Below, piece after piece: positions 1-5,013 of a DNA stretch of 9,452 nucleotides (positions are counted from its first letter, which is position 1; each line of letters starts with the position of its first letter). The notes below the pieces were generated by a model that was not told the origin of the DNA, made no database searches, and worked only from the letters and a program-made list of their open reading frames with translations. Source of the DNA: Parcubacteria group bacterium GW2011_GWB1_37_13 (GTDB lineage Bacteria; Patescibacteriota; Minisyncoccia; Phycocordibacterales; UBA9973); contig LBSW01000006.1 of assembly GCA_000990145.1 (NCBI GenBank), positions 1 through 9,452 on the forward strand, given 5' to 3'. A program made the translations under genes and the position numbers.

Positions 1-48
1 TTAAAAATGTCTCCACGTGAATTTGCTTTAAAAAATCAAGCAAGTTAA
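1..48 (+). CDS. C-terminal fragment of an unidentified gene, possibly transposase/integrase
   Basis: Frame 1 is open from the window edge and reads LKMSPREFALKNQAS before a TAA stop at 46-48. The pattern L-x-M-S-P-x-E-F near a C-terminus resembles the end of rve-type integrase cores in IS3/IS481-like transposases, where a 'LGYxTPxEF'-like segment is common. That likeness is family knowledge applied to 15 residues only. The hairpin-rich and MITE-like DNA that follows fits a mobile-element neighbourhood but does not prove it. The fragment could equally be the tail of an unrelated gene. Confidence 0.3.
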   Translation, partial: LKMSPREFALKNQAS

Positions 49-102
49 AATTGAAATAATTGCCTGGAATATTTGTCTTAAGAATGGGGTACCTTACAAG
101 GA

Positions 103-127
103 GTGGGCGTGCCGTAGGCACGCCCAC
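103..127. repeat. Perfect hairpin 1 (11-bp stem, 3-nt loop)
   Basis: GTGGGCGTGCC at 103-113 is the exact reverse complement of 117-127, with the loop GTA between. It is GC-rich and has no T-run on either side, so it is not a normal intrinsic terminator. It is the first of four adjacent palindromes. Confidence 0.8.
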
Positions 128-161
128 ACTGTTTCGCCCGTTTTCGCCAACGAATTCAGAT

Positions 162-178
162 TCCCGCCTTCGGCGGGA
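162..178. repeat. Perfect hairpin 2 (7-bp stem, 3-nt loop)
   Basis: TCCCGCC at 162-168 and GGCGGGA at 172-178 pair perfectly around the loop TTC. A T-run (185-191) lies 6 bases downstream on the plus strand, which gives weak terminator potential. The tight stem with a 3-base loop matches its neighbours. Confidence 0.75.
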
Positions 179-210
179 CGGAGGATTTTTTCGCCAAGGA
201 GGAGGTGCGA

Positions 211-228
211 GCCAAAGATTTCTTTGGC
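211..228. repeat. Perfect hairpin 3 (7-8 bp stem)
   Basis: GCCAAAG at 211-217 pairs with CTTTGGC at 222-228 around a 4-base loop; counting one more pair gives an 8-bp near-palindrome. Hairpin 4 begins two bases later. Confidence 0.7.
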
Positions 229-229
229 A

Positions 230-254
230 CAGACCTTTTTCGCAAAAAGGTCTG
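230..254. repeat. Perfect hairpin 4 (11-bp stem, 3-nt loop)
   Basis: CAGACCTTTTT at 230-240 pairs exactly with AAAAAGGTCTG at 244-254 around the loop CGC. It has the same 11-bp/3-nt geometry as hairpin 1 but an unrelated sequence, so the shape rather than the sequence is shared. Confidence 0.75.
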
Positions 255-295
255 AATCAGAAGCAATTTTGTCCAAGGATTGAGCGTCTTTTACT

Positions 296-324
296 TTGAA
301 TTACGAAACTCGATTTGCTACAAT
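296..324 (+). promoter_or_regulatory. Promoter-like sequence overlapping the left inverted repeat
   Basis: A -35-like TTGAAT (296-301) is followed after 17 bases by TACAAT (319-324) with the extended -10 dinucleotide TG at 316-317. Transcription would begin near 331 and run rightward through the non-coding interior. The -35 lies inside the left inverted repeat, so an element inserting elsewhere would carry its own outgoing promoter. No gene follows in this direction before tRNA-Arg, which lies on the other strand. Confidence 0.4.
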
Positions 325-332
325 ATGTTTGT

Positions 333-372
333 CTTGAGTTAGTTGCTTTTCTCAAGGCAGTTGCTTGAGAAA
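333..372 (+). repeat. Mutually exclusive stems CTTGAG / CTCAAG / CTTGAG
   Basis: CTCAAG at 351-356 can pair upstream with CTTGAG at 333-338 or downstream with CTTGAG at 364-369. The downstream option extends to a 9-bp perfect stem (348-356 with 364-372) and a 7-base loop. AGTTGCTT is also directly repeated (341-348, 359-366). Further on, ACTAAAA occurs at 390-396 and 426-432 and can pair in either copy with TTTTAGT at 399-405. Competing stems like these occur in attenuators and structured RNAs, but here no ligand, leader gene or conservation can be seen. Confidence 0.35.
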
Positions 373-505
373 TAACCTTACTTTTGTTCACTAAAACATT
401 TTAGTAAAAATGCTTTTTTGTTTTCACTAAAAAATTATCAACATTCTGAGTTTCGTAATTCAAAGTATTTTACGAAACCGCCAATTCGTTTTTACCCCCA
501 AACTC

Positions 506-540
506 AATATAAAATAACCGCCGAGCGAAACGAGGCGGTT
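506..540 (-). terminator. Rho-independent terminator of tRNA-Arg (minus strand)
   Basis: Read on the minus strand, a 7-bp GC-rich stem (534-540 with 516-522, AACCGCC and its complement) is followed by the T-rich stretch ATTTTATATT (515-506). The inner CG-AAA-CG can add two pairs. It lies 28 bases beyond the 3' end of tRNA-Arg, as expected for its terminator. A second AAACCGCC at 475-482 could compete for the same partner. Confidence 0.55.
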
Positions 541-567
541 TCCTCTGGCTTGCCTTTTCCTAAAGTG

Positions 568-639
568 TCCTCTCGGTAGGAATCGAACCTACATTGGAAG
601 GTTAGAAACCCTCTGTTCTATCCATTGAACTACGAGAGG
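568..639 (-). tRNA. tRNA-Arg(TCT)
   Basis: The minus strand folds as a complete 72-base tRNA. The acceptor stem is CCTCTCG with CGAGAGG (639-633 and 575-569), the discriminator is A at 568, the D-stem is GTTC/GAAC, and the T-arm is GTAGG-TTCGATT-CCTAC. The anticodon loop TTTCTAA carries TCT (606-604), which reads AGA/AGG arginine codons. CCA is not encoded (the next bases are CAC), so it must be added by CCA transferase. The gene stands alone and is transcribed leftward toward the terminator at 506-540. Confidence 0.95.
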
Positions 640-763
640 ATATTAAAATGTTTTTATAAACCCAGCTTCCAACCCTAGTATTCTTCTGAATAAATTTTTA
701 TCATGGATAATTATCGAGCAGGTTCTATTGTACAATATATTTCTTCTTTGGCCAAGAGAGCGT

Positions 764-769
764 TATAAT
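764..769 (+). promoter_or_regulatory. -10 box of the rluA-like gene, near-leaderless
   Basis: A perfect TATAAT ends 7 bases before the ATG at 777, which puts the expected transcription start at or next to the A of the start codon. No good -35 is visible at 16-18 bases upstream and no Shine-Dalgarno motif can fit. The TG extension is absent (CGT precedes the box). Confidence 0.5.
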
Positions 770-776
770 AAACTTA

Positions 777-1456
777 ATGAAAATAAAAATCTTATACGAA
801 GATTCTGATATTTTAGCCATAGATAAACCTTCTGGTGTTTTGGTGCATCCAGACCAGAGAAGCAAAGAAAAAACAATTCTTGATTTATTTTTTAAAAAAT
901 ATCCCAAGATAAAAATAGTACACCGACTAGACAGAGACACCGACTAGACAGAGAAACTTCTGGTGTAATGTTGATTGCAAAAAATCTAAAAGCGTTTGAA
1001 TTTTTGAAAAATCAATTTATTAATAGAGAAATAAAGAAAACTTATCATGCTATCGTTTCTGGATCTGTAAAAAATGATCGGGGTGTTATAAATAAGCCAA
1101 TCGGCCGAAGTCCTAGAGATTTTAGAAGATGGCTCGCTGGCAGAGGAGCAAGAGGAGAATTAAGAGAAGCTATCACGGAGTACAAAGTTCTAAAAAGATT
1201 TATCGATAAAAAAGAAAAATTTACTTATCTTGAAATTAAACCAAAAACTGGCCGAACGCATCAGATTCGCGTGCATATGAAATTTTTAAATCATCCTATT
1301 GTTTGCGATTCGCTTTATAATCCCAACAAGCCTTACCCTGCGGAGCTTTCGCGCTTAGCGCTTCATGCAAGTTCTATAGAATTCAAGAATTTAAAAAATG
1401 AAACTATAAGAGTAGAGTCTTCTTTGCCGCTAGAATTTAAAAAAGTGGTAAAATAA
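777..1456 (+). pseudogene. RluA-family 23S rRNA/tRNA pseudouridine synthase, frameshifted
   Basis: RluA-family enzymes isomerise specific uridines in 23S rRNA or tRNA to pseudouridine. From the ATG at 777 the frame reads a normal N-terminus (YEDSDILAIDKPSGVLVHP) up to HRLDR, then stops at TAG 945-947 after 56 codons. The rest is open from 968 to the TAA at 1454-1456 in another frame. Deleting one copy of the 17-bp repeat at 921-954 restores a single 220-residue protein with the catalytic motif HRLDRETSGVML (catalytic Asp at residue 52), the substrate-binding KPKTGRTHQIRVHM segment and the C-terminal RLALHAS. That is full length for a family member without an S4 domain. As written, neither piece can be active: the first lacks most of the fold and the second lacks the catalytic Asp. 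An assembly error or a reversible duplication is possible. The gene downstream begins 4 bases after the stop and probably shares its transcript. Confidence 0.85.
921..954. repeat. 17-bp perfect tandem duplication within the catalytic motif
   Basis: CACCGACTAGACAGAGA occurs twice with no spacer (921-937 and 938-954). It encodes the start of the HRLDRE signature. Because 17 is not a multiple of three, the second copy shifts the frame and brings in a TAG stop lying inside the duplication itself. Confidence 0.95.
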
Positions 1457-1460
1457 CGTC

Positions 1461-3164
1461 ATGAAAGCTCAAACTAAGTCCTGCCAGAATTGTAAAAAAG
1501 ATTTCACGATCGAGTCCGATGATTTTAATTTTTACGAAAAAATGCAAGTGCCAGCGCCCTCTTGGTGTCCGGAATGCCGGATGATTCGAAGGTTTGCTAT
1601 TCACAATACTTGGAATATTTATTGGCGCAATTGCGATAAATGTGGAGTTAAAACACTTTCAGTATATGAGCCTGAGACCAAGCTCACAGTTTATTGCTCA
1701 TCTTGCTGGTGGGGAGATTTTTGGGATGGGACAGAATATGCTCTTGAATATGATTCCTCAAGACCGTTTTTGGAACAAGTCAGAGAATTGAGCGAAAAAA
1801 CACCATATCAGGCGCTTGAAACTGCCTATCTTACGCTCCGAAATTCAGATTATTCAAATGACATTGCTTGGAGCAAGGATTGCTACTTAGTTTTCTGGGC
1901 TGATTATTGCGATAATGTTTTCTACTCTTCTTTGCTAAATGGTTTAAAATATAGTGCTGATTGTGTTCGAGGATACCAATCAGAGTTGTGTTATGAATCT
2001 ATAGGTTTTACTAAAAATTACAGAACATTTTTTTCAGATGAGTCTGATACTTGCGTAGATGTTTGGTTCTCTCGTAATTGTTACAGTTGTACTAACTGCG
2101 TTGGATGTGTGAATCTTCGCGGAGCATCTTATTGCATTTTCAACGTTAAGTATTCAAAAGAGTCATATGCAGAAAAACTAGAAGAACTGGGAATGGATTC
2201 TTGGACTAATCTGCGCGAGCTTGAAAAAAAAGCGCACAATTTTTGGCTCACGAAACCATATAGAGAATATAACGGTCACTCTTTAAATTTAAACGTAACA
2301 GGTGAACATGTGTACACATCTAAAAACTCCAAAGAGATGTATATTGTAAACGGCGCGGAAAATTGCAAATGGTGCCAATTTATTACAGTTCCAACTGCTA
2401 AAGATTGCATGGATTATTCCGGTTGGGGGAATAACTCTTCTCTTATTTATGAATCTGCTACTGTTGGAGAAAATACAAATTCAGTTTATTTTTCTTACGG
2501 TTGTTATCCTGATTGCCTGAACCTTGAATATTGTTCATGGAATATTGCTGGAAAAAACAATCTTGGATGTTTCAATTTTAAAAGAAAACACTACTGTATT
2601 CTAAATAAAGAATATACAAAAGAAGAATTTGAAAAATTAAAAGCAAAAATCACAGAAGACATGAAAGTAAATCCTTATATAGATTCTCTTGGCCGTAAAT
2701 TCTTTTATGGAGAATTTTTTTCGCCTGAATTTAGCAAGTTTCCTTACAACAAATCAAATGCTATGCGTTTTTTTCCTAAAACTAAGGAGGCAGCGATGGG
2801 GGAAGGCTATAATTGGGTTGAAAGAGAAGAACCTGTTTATAAAATTACTATGTCAGCCCAGTCTTTGCCTGATACTATAGCAGAAACTGAAGAAAATATT
2901 TTGAATGAAGTAATCGGGTGTGTAAATTGTGATAGAGGATATAGAATTGTTAAAGGCGAATTTGATTTACTTCGCAAAATGGGCCTGCCTGTGCCACATG
3001 AATGTCCAAAATGTAGGGAAAACAGAAGATTTGATCGGATGAACAAACCGGGGATGTATCATCGAACATGCGACAATTGCAAAAAAGAAATTTATACGCC
3101 CTATGCGGCCGAGCGACCAGAAATAGTTTACTGCGTAAAATGCTATCAGCAGGAATTTAGCTAA
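1461..3164 (+). CDS. Cysteine-rich protein with duplicated terminal zinc ribbons; function unknown
   Basis: A 567-residue protein with about 40 cysteines and no signal peptide or membrane segment. The N-terminal module has four CxxC pairs (C8/C11, C36/C39, C58/C61, C79/C82). The C-terminal module has four more (C487/C490, C515/C518, C537/C540, C558/C561). The spacing, 24, 18 and 17 residues between pairs, is identical in both, and CPxCR and CDxC are shared, so each module should bind two metal ions and they arose by duplication. The centre also looks duplicated: residues about 167-240 and 315-393 both run DC...YES...GC.N....YCI.N..Y.KE...KL. Nucleic-acid or protein binding would be typical of zinc ribbons, but no catalytic motif is visible. 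I associate such proteins with CPR genomes, where they are annotated as hypothetical. It starts 4 bases after the rluA-like stop, without a Shine-Dalgarno motif. Confidence 0.85.
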   Translation: MKAQTKSCQNCKKDFTIESDDFNFYEKMQVPAPSWCPECRMIRRFAIHNTWNIYWRNCDKCGVKTLSVYEPETKLTVYCSSCWWGDFWDGTEYALEYDSSRPFLEQVRELSEKTPYQALETAYLTLRNSDYSNDIAWSKDCYLVFWADYCDNVFYSSLLNGLKYSADCVRGYQSELCYESIGFTKNYRTFFSDESDTCVDVWFSRNCYSCTNCVGCVNLRGASYCIFNVKYSKESYAEKLEELGMDSWTNLRELEKKAHNFWLTKPYREYNGHSLNLNVTGEHVYTSKNSKEMYIVNGAENCKWCQFITVPTAKDCMDYSGWGNNSSLIYESATVGENTNSVYFSYGCYPDCLNLEYCSWNIAGKNNLGCFNFKRKHYCILNKEYTKEEFEKLKAKITEDMKVNPYIDSLGRKFFYGEFFSPEFSKFPYNKSNAMRFFPKTKEAAMGEGYNWVEREEPVYKITMSAQSLPDTIAETEENILNEVIGCVNCDRGYRIVKGEFDLLRKMGLPVPHECPKCRENRRFDRMNKPGMYHRTCDNCKKEIYTPYAAERPEIVYCVKCYQQEFS

Positions 3165-3169
3165 ACTAT

Positions 3170-3203
3170 GTTGGTAATTCTAGCATATGCGTAAATTACC
3201 AAC
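3170..3203. repeat. Perfect 10-bp inverted repeat between the zinc-ribbon gene and rplS
   Basis: GTTGGTAATT at 3170-3179 pairs exactly with AATTACCAAC at 3194-3203 across a 14-base loop that contains the palindrome GCATATGC (3183-3190). It begins 5 bases after the stop codon. No T-run follows on either strand, so it may be a 3'-end stabilising hairpin, a T-less terminator or a protein-binding site. Confidence 0.55.
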
Positions 3204-3225
3204 AAGAAATTTACTAAAAATCTGT

Positions 3226-3254
3226 TTGCCTTTGAAAATTTTCTATGCTAAAGT
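3226..3254 (+). promoter_or_regulatory. Promoter of rplS
   Basis: TTGCCT (3226-3231), a 17-base spacer, then an extended -10, TGC-TAAAGT (3246-3254). The start of transcription would fall near 3261, about 6 bases before the rplS ATG, again leaving almost no leader. Confidence 0.4.
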
Positions 3255-3266
3255 GTTTTTACTAAT

Positions 3267-3725
3267 ATGAACGGCAAAATAAGCAATATTAAATTCAGTC
3301 CAGTGGATATGGAGGCTCGCAAGAAGCTTGATTTTAAAGCAGGAGATACGGTATCTGTTTGGTCTAAGGTTTTTGAAGAAAAAACCGAAAAAAAAGGAGA
3401 TTCCAAAAAAAAGGATTCAAAAAAGAGTGAAGCCAATAAGTTCAGATTGCAGGCGTTTGAAGGCATTGTGCTTGCAAAAAAACATGGCACGGAAATTGGA
3501 GCCACCTTTACGGTGAGAAAAATCGCTTCCGGTGTCGGAGTTGAAAGAATTTTTCCGCTTTATTCCCCGATGATAGATAAAATTGAAATAACCAAAAAAT
3601 CTCGCGCTCGCAGATCAAAACTTTATTATATTCGCACAAAGGCAATCAAAGATGTTCGCAGCAAGATGCGCTCTATCGCTAATCAAGAAGAAGGAATAAG
3701 TGAAGAGGTTAAAGTAGCTGAATAG
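3267..3725 (+). CDS. rplS: Ribosomal protein L19 with a lysine-rich insertion
   Basis: L19 sits at the 30S-50S interface of the ribosome. The 152-residue product carries the family core: FKAGDTVSVWSKV (23-35), QAFEGIVLAKKHG (62-74), FTVRKIASGVGVERIFPLYSP (81-101) and the basic RARRSKLYYIR (113-123). Typical L19 is about 115 residues. The extra length comes from a lysine- and glutamate-rich insertion at about 37-58, in the hairpin before the QAFEG strand, and an acidic C-terminal tail. The insertion is encoded by A-rich DNA with two runs of eight A (3388-3395, 3405-3412). There is no Shine-Dalgarno motif. The gene stands apart from the usual rpsP-rimM-trmD cluster and is followed 19 bases later by tRNA-Leu. 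Confidence 0.95.
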   Translation: MNGKISNIKFSPVDMEARKKLDFKAGDTVSVWSKVFEEKTEKKGDSKKKDSKKSEANKFRLQAFEGIVLAKKHGTEIGATFTVRKIASGVGVERIFPLYSPMIDKIEITKKSRARRSKLYYIRTKAIKDVRSKMRSIANQEEGISEEVKVAE

Positions 3726-3727
3726 TT

Positions 3728-3736
3728 TGTTATACT
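3728..3736 (+). promoter_or_regulatory. Extended -10 of tRNA-Leu
   Basis: TGT-TATACT lies just after the rplS stop and 8 bases before the tRNA 5' end, so transcription would start at or within two bases of the mature tRNA. No clear -35 is present in the rplS 3' end. Confidence 0.5.
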
Positions 3737-3744
3737 CTTAATAT

Positions 3745-3828
3745 GCGCGGGTGGTGGAACGGTATACACGTACGCTTGAGGTGCGTATTCCGTAAGGATT
3801 GGGAGTTCAAATCTCCCCCCGCGCACCA
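3745..3828 (+). tRNA. tRNA-Leu(GAG)
   Basis: An 84-base class II tRNA with a long variable arm. The acceptor GCGCGGG (3745-3751) pairs with CCCGCGC (3818-3824), the discriminator is A at 3825, and CCA is encoded at 3826-3828. The anticodon stem TACGC/GCGTA encloses TTGAGGT, giving anticodon GAG (3778-3780) for CUC/CUU. The T-arm is GGGAG-TTCAAAT-CTCCC. Unlike the two other tRNAs in the window it encodes its CCA end. Confidence 0.97.
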
Positions 3829-3881
3829 ATAAGGAACTTAACAGTTCTAACTTGGTAAAATAAAAATATCAGAGAAATTTA

Positions 3882-3890
3882 TGATATACT
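3882..3890 (+). promoter_or_regulatory. Extended -10 of the VKOR gene, leaderless
   Basis: TGA-TATACT ends 6 bases before the ATG at 3897, so the expected transcription start coincides with the start codon. There is no matching -35 at 16-18 bases, which is normal when the TG extension is present. Confidence 0.5.
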
Positions 3891-3896
3891 TCTTTT

Positions 3897-4364
3897 ATGC
3901 AATTTTCCGAAAATACCTTAATACAAATAATTATCTTTATTTTAGGATTTTGCGGTTTTATGGTGGCCAAGCACATTCGCAAGCATAAAACAACTGGCAG
4001 TCTTCTTGTTTGCCCAATAAAATTTGATTGCCACACCGTGATTCATAGCGATTATTCTAAATTTTTTAGCGTACCAGTGGAGATTTTTGGAATGATTTAT
4101 TATGCGATTATATCTCTGTCTTATCTTTTCTTCATTTTTACGCCGAACATACCTAATGCTATAAAGATAGATTTAATTGCCTTTCTTATTTCAATGTCCC
4201 TAGTGGCGTTTCTTTTTTCTGTTTATCTTATATCTGCGCAAATTTTTATATTAAAAAAAGGATGTTCTTGGTGCATCGTCTCGGCTTTTATTTCAGCTTT
4301 AATTTTTATTTTAACTATATTTACTTATGATTTTGATTCTATTGGGCGAATTTTTACCCACTAA
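3897..4364 (+). CDS. Vitamin K epoxide reductase (VKOR) family membrane protein
   Basis: Bacterial VKOR homologues replace DsbB: they take electrons from a DsbA/thioredoxin-like partner and pass them to quinones, creating disulfides in exported proteins. This 155-residue protein has about four membrane helices (roughly 7-25, 63-82, 90-115, 124-143). All four redox cysteines are present: the loop pair C39 and C45 (VCPIKFDC), followed by the family-typical S51 and FSVPVEIFG, and the active-site CxxC, GCSWC (C123, C126), at the start of the last helix. No fused thioredoxin domain follows, and no partner oxidase lies in this window. The ATG is placed exactly where a leaderless transcript from the extended -10 would begin. 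Confidence 0.88.
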   Translation: MQFSENTLIQIIIFILGFCGFMVAKHIRKHKTTGSLLVCPIKFDCHTVIHSDYSKFFSVPVEIFGMIYYAIISLSYLFFIFTPNIPNAIKIDLIAFLISMSLVAFLFSVYLISAQIFILKKGCSWCIVSAFISALIFILTIFTYDFDSIGRIFTH

Positions 4365-4391
4365 CGCGCGAGTGGCGTTTATATATGTTTT

Positions 4392-4407
4392 TTGCTATAA
4401 ATAGCAA
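4392..4407. repeat. Small palindrome upstream of tRNA-His
   Basis: TTGCTA (4392-4397) pairs with TAGCAA (4402-4407) around a 4-base loop. No T-run follows on the plus strand, so termination of the VKOR transcript here is doubtful. TGGCGT/ACGCCA at about 4373-4378 and 4428-4433 forms a weak outer pair. Confidence 0.3.
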
Positions 4408-4450
4408 GATGAGTGAAGAATAATTATACGCCATATGAATTAAAATATAT

Positions 4451-4522
4451 GGTGCCTGTAGTTTAGTGGTAAAACTTCAGCTTGTGGAGCTGATATCGAG
4501 AGTCCGATTCTCTCCAGGCACC
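4451..4522 (+). tRNA. tRNA-His(GTG)
   Basis: The acceptor GTGCCTG (4452-4458) pairs with CAGGCAC (4515-4521). The extra G at 4451 pairs with C73 at 4522, the G-1:C73 pair specific to tRNA-His. The anticodon stem TCAGC/GCTGA encloses TTGTGGA with anticodon GTG (4484-4486). The T-loop reads TCCGATT (4503-4509), with C instead of the near-universal U at position 55, while the other two tRNAs here have U55. CCA is not encoded. It is transcribed with the plus-strand genes. Confidence 0.95.
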
Positions 4523-4590
4523 CACGATGTTCAGTATTTTTATAGAATTGAATTTAGACTATCAGGAATTGGAAAAAATTTTAAATTAAG

Positions 4591-5013
4591 ATGCGAAGAA
4601 TATTTTCAGTATTTGTCATTGCTTTTATTTTGAATTTAATTTGGGAGAATCTCCATTCTTTTCTTTATGACAATTACATGGGAGGCAAAATCACGGAACT
4701 TATTCTTTTAAGAGCCACATTGGCCGATGCGATTATTTTAACTGTTATTATTTTACCGTTTTTATTTTATCCATTTTTTAAAAAACGAGATTGGCTCATT
4801 ATTTTTATTGGATTTGTTATTTCTGTCGCTATTGAATATTATGCGTTAAAAACAGGCAGATGGACATACAATGTTTTTATGCCTATAATTCCGTTTCTTT
4901 CCGTAGGATTAACGCCGACGATACAACTCGGTTTTCTGGGGTATATTACTTTTAAGGTAGAAAAGCATTACAATACTTCCTATTTTTCCTCTGTATTTTA
5001 TTTCTTTAAATGA
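4591..5013 (+). CDS. Small four-helix membrane protein, function unknown
   Basis: A 140-residue hydrophobic protein with about four membrane helices (near 4-22, 44-62, 67-87, 98-122). Candidate conserved features are NLIWEN (15-20) in helix 1, an acidic IEYYALKTGRW (81-91) after helix 3, and the proline-rich MPIIPF..GLTPTIQ (97-112) at the start of helix 4. The polar residues in or near helices suggest more than a structural anchor, but I do not recognise a characterised family. It has no Shine-Dalgarno motif and may be read from the tRNA-His transcript 68 bases upstream. Its 3' end overlaps the convergent gene by 16 bases. Confidence 0.75.
   Translation: MRRIFSVFVIAFILNLIWENLHSFLYDNYMGGKITELILLRATLADAIILTVIILPFLFYPFFKKRDWLIIFIGFVISVAIEYYALKTGRWTYNVFMPIIPFLSVGLTPTIQLGFLGYITFKVEKHYNTSYFSSVFYFFK

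Larger units (their letters stand above)
292..467. mobile_element. MITE-like element with 20-bp terminal inverted repeats
   Basis: Positions 292-311 are the exact reverse complement of 448-467. Both outer ends are TA, so the structure can be read as 18-bp terminal inverted repeats (294-311 and 448-465) flanked by a TA target duplication, the signature of IS630/mariner-type elements and their MITEs. The 136-base interior has no coding capacity. The possible transposase tail at the window start would suit a mobile neighbourhood. A long-range RNA stem or a regulatory inverted repeat is the main alternative. No second copy exists in this window. Confidence 0.45.
49..567. other. Gene-free, structure-rich intergenic region
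   Basis: About 520 bases without a convincing coding region. The reading frames here run through perfect palindromes and match no family I recognise. The stretch holds four short perfect hairpins in its left part, a pair of 20-base inverted repeats enclosing 136 bases, a promoter-like sequence overlapping the left repeat, several mutually exclusive short stems, and a minus-strand terminator before tRNA-Arg. The left part (about 100-260) is visibly richer in G and C than the AT-rich surroundings, which suggests a separate origin for that segment. Confidence 0.7.

Noticed and set aside
60..299. Open frames on both strands through the hairpin cluster (79 and 60 codons)
   Set aside because: They read straight across perfect palindromes, resemble no family and differ in composition from the real genes; more likely non-coding repeat DNA.
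968..1456. Treating 968-1456 as an intact 162-residue gene
   Set aside because: It begins inside the conserved motif, lacks the catalytic aspartate, and the missing N-terminus is readable upstream in the pre-duplication frame.
4527..4589. 20-codon frame between tRNA-His and the membrane protein gene, ending 1 base before its ATG
   Set aside because: No Shine-Dalgarno motif, no promoter and no recognisable composition; it could be an upstream ORF but there is no positive evidence.
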